NCBI GenBank assembly: GCA_905215675.1
Contig: CAJMRA010000066.1
Location: 1-9,678, forward strand
Length of the DNA: 9,678 bases
Direction: 5' to 3'
Source of the DNA: an uncultured bacterium
Lineage (GTDB): Bacteria > Desulfobacterota > Desulfovibrionia > Desulfovibrionales > Desulfovibrionaceae
Shown: positions 7,012 to 9,678 of the stretch, piece after piece
How the letters are laid out: each line of letters begins with the position of its first letter
Numbering within the stretch: the first letter of the stretch is position 1
Translations under genes and position numbers: made by a program
Notes under the pieces: generated by a model
Told to the model about the DNA's origin: nothing
Databases searched by the model: none
The model's input: only the letters and a program-made list of their open reading frames with translations

Positions 7012-7059
7012 AAAAAAATGACGCTTCGCGGCAACCTTTCCGTCGCCGTCGACGCGTCA
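7012..7059 (-). terminator. Second minus-strand terminator-like hairpin
   Basis: TGACGC (7019-7024) pairs with GCGTCA (7054-7059), and an inner CGGC (7029-7032) pairs with GCCG (7045-7048). On the minus strand it is followed by seven Ts (7018-7012). A further T7 lies on its other side (7065-7059). The long loop makes it weaker than the one at 6803-6845. Confidence 0.5.
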
Positions 7060-7256
7060 AAAAAATTATCGGCGTTCCCCGTCCGCCCGCGCGCGGCGTC
7101 GCGCGCCCGCCTTCCTTCCGCGCGGTTTCGCAAAAGTCGCAACGGCAACTGGACGCCGAAGCCCGCGCATGGCATGCTTTGTTACGCGGTATCCCCCACG
7201 GGGCAGGAGCATTCCGCCCTGTCCGAACGAACATGACGCATACCCCCGGAGGTTCC

Positions 7257-7784
7257 ATGCCACACCTGCGACCCCTTGTCCTTGCAGCGCTGCTGCTGAT
7301 CATGACGGCCATGCCGACGGCGGCCACACAGCACCTTACCGGAGAGGCCTTTGACGGACTGCGCTGGGGCACGCCCGTCACGAATCTGCCGCCCTTTCTC
7401 GGCACGGCGCGGAAGCTGATCGAACCCGTCGTCACGGATCAGAACATGTATCATTACGCGCTGTCCCGCGCCATGAGCATTGCCGACAAGCCGGTCCTCG
7501 GCTATGTCAGCGCCACGGAAACCCAGCGCCTCAACGGGCTGCTGTTCCACTATTGCGGCACAAGGACCTTCGCCGTCGCCATGAAAGCCTTTCGCGACAT
7601 GGCCTACGCGCTGTCGCGCCAGTGGGGCCCCTACCAGAACGAAAGCCTGACGGGGCGTCACATTTACGGCCATGAGCATTACCGCTACCGCTGGCGCAGC
7701 GTGTATACCGTCATCACGCTGACCGCCGACTTCTATAACGGCATCGGAGAAATTTTCGTGGAATACCTTCCCGTCATCTACTGA
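7257..7784 (+). CDS. Predicted secreted protein of unknown function
   Basis: The 175-residue product starts with a clear signal peptide: a short N-terminus with one Arg, a hydrophobic core of about 6-19 (PLVLAALLLIMTAM), and likely cleavage near residue 23. There is no lipobox Cys. The mature part opens with EAFDGLRWGTPVTNLPPF. A phrase like F-x-G-[IL]-x-WG-T-P is, to my memory, common in small periplasmic proteins of Desulfovibrio-like bacteria. A Tyr/Arg-rich stretch (about 136-151) and a beta-like C-terminus (ITLTADFYNGIGEIFVEYLPVIY) follow. It has one Cys (100). The start at 7257 has GGAGG only 4 bases upstream; an in-frame ATG at 7233 is the alternative. It is the only plus-strand gene, set between fliE and fliF and convergent to fliE. 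No flagellar role can be read from the sequence. Confidence 0.85.
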   Translation: MPHLRPLVLAALLLIMTAMPTAATQHLTGEAFDGLRWGTPVTNLPPFLGTARKLIEPVVTDQNMYHYALSRAMSIADKPVLGYVSATETQRLNGLLFHYCGTRTFAVAMKAFRDMAYALSRQWGPYQNESLTGRHIYGHEHYRYRWRSVYTVITLTADFYNGIGEIFVEYLPVIY

Positions 7785-8025
7785 GCCGGACAGCCGTGAC
7801 CGCGCCGCCGCGCATGGTAAAAAGCGCCCTTTGCGCGCGACTCCCGGCGTCGTCTTCCCTTCCCGCAACGCCCCGGCCGACCGGCGGCGCGCTCCGGCAG
7901 CTCCTGCCGAAGTCCGCCCGTCCGGCGCGACGGCGGCCCCGCCTTTCGTCGCTCCCCCGCCCGCAGCGCTCCAGCGGCTGCGGGCAAACGCGACGGCGGA
8001 AAAAGCGGGAAAAAGCCCGAACGAA
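7785..8025. other. Convergent gap between the secreted-protein gene and fliE
   Basis: 241 bases, very GC-rich, without a supported gene. It holds a perfect 9-bp hairpin (GCCCGCAGC at 7959-7967 with GCTGCGGGC at 7977-7985). Two weak minus-strand terminator-like sites could end the flgB-flgC-fliE transcript: a 4-bp stem plus T5 at 8000-8019, starting 6 bases after the fliE stop, and a GCGC stem plus T5 at 7819-7836. No convincing plus-strand terminator was seen for the secreted-protein gene. Confidence 0.5.
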
Positions 8026-8460
8026 TCAGAATTGCAGCTTGGCCAGTTCCTTGTAGGCTTCCAGCACCTTGCCGCGCACGGCCGTGGTGAGCTTCATGGC
8101 AAGGCTGGACTTCTGCATGGTCACCATGAGTTCATGCACATTCTGATTGCGGCCCGAAGCGAATTCCTCCACGGCCTGCGCCTTGGCCTGCTGCAAATCG
8201 TTCACGCGCGCCAGCGATTCGGAAAGGGTCTGCGAAAAGCTGTTGTCCTGTCCGAAGGGCGTATGCCGCGCTTCGCGCCGCACCATGAGTTCGCTGTGCG
8301 AACCGAAATCCTCGCTCCGATCCACGCTGTCGCGCAACAGGCTTCTGTCGGTTCCGCGACCGTACTGCACCGGCATGCCCTGCCGCAGCGAGCTTTCCAC
8401 CGCATTGAAGTGCTGAACGGCATCCGCATACGCCTTCATACCCGTAGACTGCACACCCAT
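8026..8460 (-). CDS. fliE: Flagellar hook-basal body protein FliE
   Basis: FliE is the adaptor between the MS ring and the proximal rod, and one of the first exported subunits. The 144-residue product carries the family core in its C-terminal half (about 75-144): SFSQTLSESLARVNDLQQAKAQ, the HELMVTMQKSSLAMKLT motif (109-125), and VRGKVLEAYKEL. Typical FliE is about 100-110 residues. Here a polar N-terminal stretch (about 30-72, Arg/Ser/Asp/Gly-rich) adds roughly 40 residues. GAGGAG lies 7 bases upstream of the ATG. It follows flgC by 106 bp and is the last gene of the flgB unit before the interruption. Confidence 0.94.
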   Translation of the reverse strand: MGVQSTGMKAYADAVQHFNAVESSLRQGMPVQYGRGTDRSLLRDSVDRSEDFGSHSELMVRREARHTPFGQDNSFSQTLSESLARVNDLQQAKAQAVEEFASGRNQNVHELMVTMQKSSLAMKLTTAVRGKVLEAYKELAKLQF

Positions 8461-8483
8461 GATCTTTCTCCTCTTCCCGCGGC

Positions 8484-8503
8484 GCGTTCCTGCCCGGGAA
8501 CGC
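8484..8503. other. Hairpin in the flgC-fliE gap
   Basis: GCGTTCC (8484-8490) and GGAACGC (8497-8503) form a perfect 7-bp stem with a 6-base loop. It ends about 10 bases upstream of the fliE Shine-Dalgarno sequence. It has no T-run. It may affect RNA processing or fliE translation. Confidence 0.45.
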
Positions 8504-8566
8504 CGCCGTCTTCCGCCTGTATCTTTCGTCGCCCGCCCGTCCGGCGCGCGACGCAGCCTTTCCTGA

Positions 8567-9004
8567 TTACTTGCCGATTTCCAGGGCCTTGGTATACATG
8601 CCCTTGATGGCTTCCATGGTGGTGACGTTGGCTTCGTAATTGCGCTGCGTCGTCATCATGTGCGCCATTTCTTCCACCACGTTGATATCGGGATAGAACA
8701 CATAGCCGTCCGCGTTGGCGTCGGGATGTCCCGGTTCGTACACGCGCTTGAGCGGACGATTGTCAATATTCACCGACATGACGCGAACGCCCTTGAGTTC
8801 ACGATCCAGCGCCGAACGCATATGGATGGAAAAGGGATCGTCCACATCCGTGGATACCTGCACCACGGTACGGCGACGGTAAGGACCGCCCAGCGGGGTA
8901 CGCGTCGTCTTGACGTTGGCCAGGTTCATGGAAATGGTGTTCATGCGCGTACGATCGGCCGTCAGGCCGGACGCACTGATATCAAGCGCCGTCATGAAAT
9001 CCAT
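8567..9004 (-). CDS. flgC: Proximal rod protein FlgC
   Basis: FlgC is a subunit of the proximal rod, exported to the periplasm without a cleaved signal. The 145-residue product has the rod/hook N-terminal motif SASGLTADRTRMNTISMNLAN (11-31), then TTRTPLGGPYRRR. At the C-terminus it has DGYVFYPDINVVEEMAHMM and RNYEANVTTMEAIKGMYTKALEIGK, the helical export/assembly region typical of the family. The start at 9004 follows AAAGGAGG at ideal spacing; the in-frame ATG at 9025 would add 7 residues through that ribosome site. It follows flgB by 171 bp, a wide gap filled by two repeats. Confidence 0.97.
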   Translation of the reverse strand: MDFMTALDISASGLTADRTRMNTISMNLANVKTTRTPLGGPYRRRTVVQVSTDVDDPFSIHMRSALDRELKGVRVMSVNIDNRPLKRVYEPGHPDANADGYVFYPDINVVEEMAHMMTTQRNYEANVTTMEAIKGMYTKALEIGK

Positions 9005-9035
9005 GATAAACCTCCTTTGCACCAAAGCGGGACCA

Positions 9036-9072
9036 GAGCATTTTCAGTTTGAAACGTACTGCGTTTCAAACC
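9036..9072. repeat. Intergenic repeat of a second family (flgB-flgC copy), palindromic
   Basis: GTTTGAAACG (9047-9056) and CGTTTCAAAC (9062-9071) form a perfect 10-bp stem with a 5-base loop. The flanking GAGCATTTTCAG and the GCGTTTCAA block are shared with 1753-1786 at identical spacing. It lies 30-70 bases upstream of the flgC start and has no T-run on the minus strand. Confidence 0.6.
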
Positions 9073-9153
9073 ATACGGCCTGTCGTTCCGCAAAAAGAAC
9101 CCTGTTTTTTCGCTCACGTCGGGCCGGGCGGCGCTGTGCCGCCTCGCGTTTCA

Positions 9154-9178
9154 CCTTTTTCACAGGCAAAACGCTCTA
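9154..9178 (-). repeat. Dispersed 25-bp repeat, copy C; supplies the flgB stop
   Basis: 22 of 25 positions match copy A (81-105). It contains the shared CAAAACGC followed by TCTA, and its last three bases are the reverse complement of the TAG stop of flgB, exactly as copy A does for fliI. Confidence 0.6.
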
Positions 9179-9589
9179 GACCTGCTTGGCATCCTGAATC
9201 AGCGTGGACAGCCCCTCGAAATTCTTCGCCTGAATCTGGGTCAGCGCCGAGTAATGCAGCTGATTCTTGGCATGCTTGGCCATTTCCTTGTCCAGATTCA
9301 CACGGTCTTCACCATGAATCTGCCGCGGCTTGAACTGCTTGAACCATTCGGGGCTGAATGTTTCCGCGGAAAACTGCGCGGGCATGTGCCCGGCGCGGGT
9401 CGTGCTCATGGTGCCGCGCATGTCGAAACCCAGAGCCTTCTGCAACTCGTCTTCAAATTCGAGTTCGCGCGGCTTGTAGTTGGGGGTTTCCATATTGGCA
9501 AGGTTGCTTGCAATGACATTCTGCCGTTGCAGCTGCATATCCATGACCTTGCTGATCAAATCAATCTGTGCATTGAACATACTCTTCAT
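9176..9589 (-). CDS. flgB: Proximal rod protein FlgB
   Basis: FlgB is a proximal rod subunit that assembles with FlgC and FlgF on FliE. The 137-residue product has normal length. It shows the family N-terminal motif RQNVIASNLANMETPNYKPRELEFEDEL (22-49) and a helical C-terminus (NQLHYSALTQIQAKNFEGLSTLIQDAKQV). The start at 9589 has GGGAG about 7 bases upstream. It is the first gene of the cluster, 32 bases or so downstream of the expected sigma-54 transcription start. Its stop codon lies in a dispersed repeat. Confidence 0.96.
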   Translation of the reverse strand: MKSMFNAQIDLISKVMDMQLQRQNVIASNLANMETPNYKPRELEFEDELQKALGFDMRGTMSTTRAGHMPAQFSAETFSPEWFKQFKPRQIHGEDRVNLDKEMAKHAKNQLHYSALTQIQAKNFEGLSTLIQDAKQV

Positions 9590-9631
9590 GACACGTCTCC
9601 CACGTGATTGCTTTCGTTGTACACTTCCTAA

Positions 9632-9647
9632 AGCAATGAGCGTGCCA
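9632..9647 (-). promoter_or_regulatory. Sigma-54 promoter of flgB
   Basis: The minus strand reads TGGCACGCTCATTGCT, matching TGGCAC-N5-TTGC with exact spacing. It shares the TGGCACGC block with the fliF promoter. Transcription should start near 9621. Upstream activator sites, if any, would be at or beyond the right edge; 9648-9678 is AT-rich with no repeat I recognise. Confidence 0.85.
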
Positions 9648-9678
9648 TTCGCAAAAAAGTAAATAATATCAACATAAA

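Larger units (their letters stand above)
6679..7256. other. Gene-free region upstream of fliF and the plus-strand gene
   Basis: About 580 bases between two divergent genes with no coding region I can support; the open frames here are Arg/Ala/Gly-rich by-products of high GC. It holds two minus-strand terminators (6803-6845 and 7012-7059), one dispersed repeat copy (6779-6803) and a short palindrome, AAACAT-C-ATGTTT (6717-6729), about 40 bases upstream of the fliF -24 box. That palindrome could be an activator site, though this is weak. Several GC-rich hairpins lie at 6846-7011. No clear promoter for the plus-strand gene was found. Confidence 0.5.

Noticed and set aside
7002..7256. N-terminal extension of the plus-strand secreted protein
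   Set aside because: The added residues are Arg/Pro-rich, cross a terminator-like hairpin and would hide the signal peptide. A ribosome site sits before 7257.
6785..7435. Minus-strand frame over the gap and the secreted-protein gene
   Set aside because: It runs antisense through a convincing gene and through both terminators. Composition is Arg/Ala/Ser-rich with no motif.
9047..9071. Palindrome as a CRISPR repeat
   Set aside because: There are no tandem copies or spacers; it is one intergenic hairpin with a single related copy far away.

Overview
This window is a flagellar basal-body, switch and export-ATPase cluster from a GC-rich Gram-negative bacterium. The gene order flgB-flgC-fliE-fliF-fliG-fliH-fliI, the two sigma-54 promoters, the sequence character of FliF, FliG and FliI, and the unusually large FliH suggest the deltaproteobacterial Desulfovibrionales (Desulfovibrio-like). 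The genus is inferred from sequence feel, not from a search.

All flagellar genes lie on the minus strand, so transcription runs from the right end to the left. At the right edge is a near-consensus sigma-54 promoter (9632-9647), followed by flgB, flgC and fliE (proximal rod and MS-ring/rod junction). This unit ends at 8026. Next comes a roughly 1.4-kb interruption. It holds one plus-strand gene for a small predicted secreted protein of unknown function (7257-7784), a convergent gap (7785-8025), and about 580 bases without a gene (6679-7256) that carry two minus-strand intrinsic terminators. A second sigma-54 promoter (6663-6678) then drives fliF (MS ring). A 72-residue ORF overlaps the end of fliF, and its C-terminal half resembles the FliG-binding tail of FliF. 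After two hairpins, one terminator-like, come fliG (C-ring/switch), another set of hairpins with a terminator, then fliH (export ATPase regulator) and fliI (export ATPase). The left edge, just past fliI, is a strong inverted repeat.

The genes build the structure in assembly order. FliF forms the MS ring, FliG docks on its cytoplasmic tail, FliE joins the ring to the FlgB/FlgC rod, and FliH/FliI deliver substrates to the export gate. Three things stand out. First, the small free-standing FliF-tail-like protein sits between fliF and fliG. Second, the junctions are loose (106-231 bp) and rich in hairpins, which is unusual for an operon of this kind. Third, short dispersed repeats occur, two copies of which supply the stop codons of fliI and flgB. 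FliH, FliI and FliE all carry extra segments compared with textbook family members.
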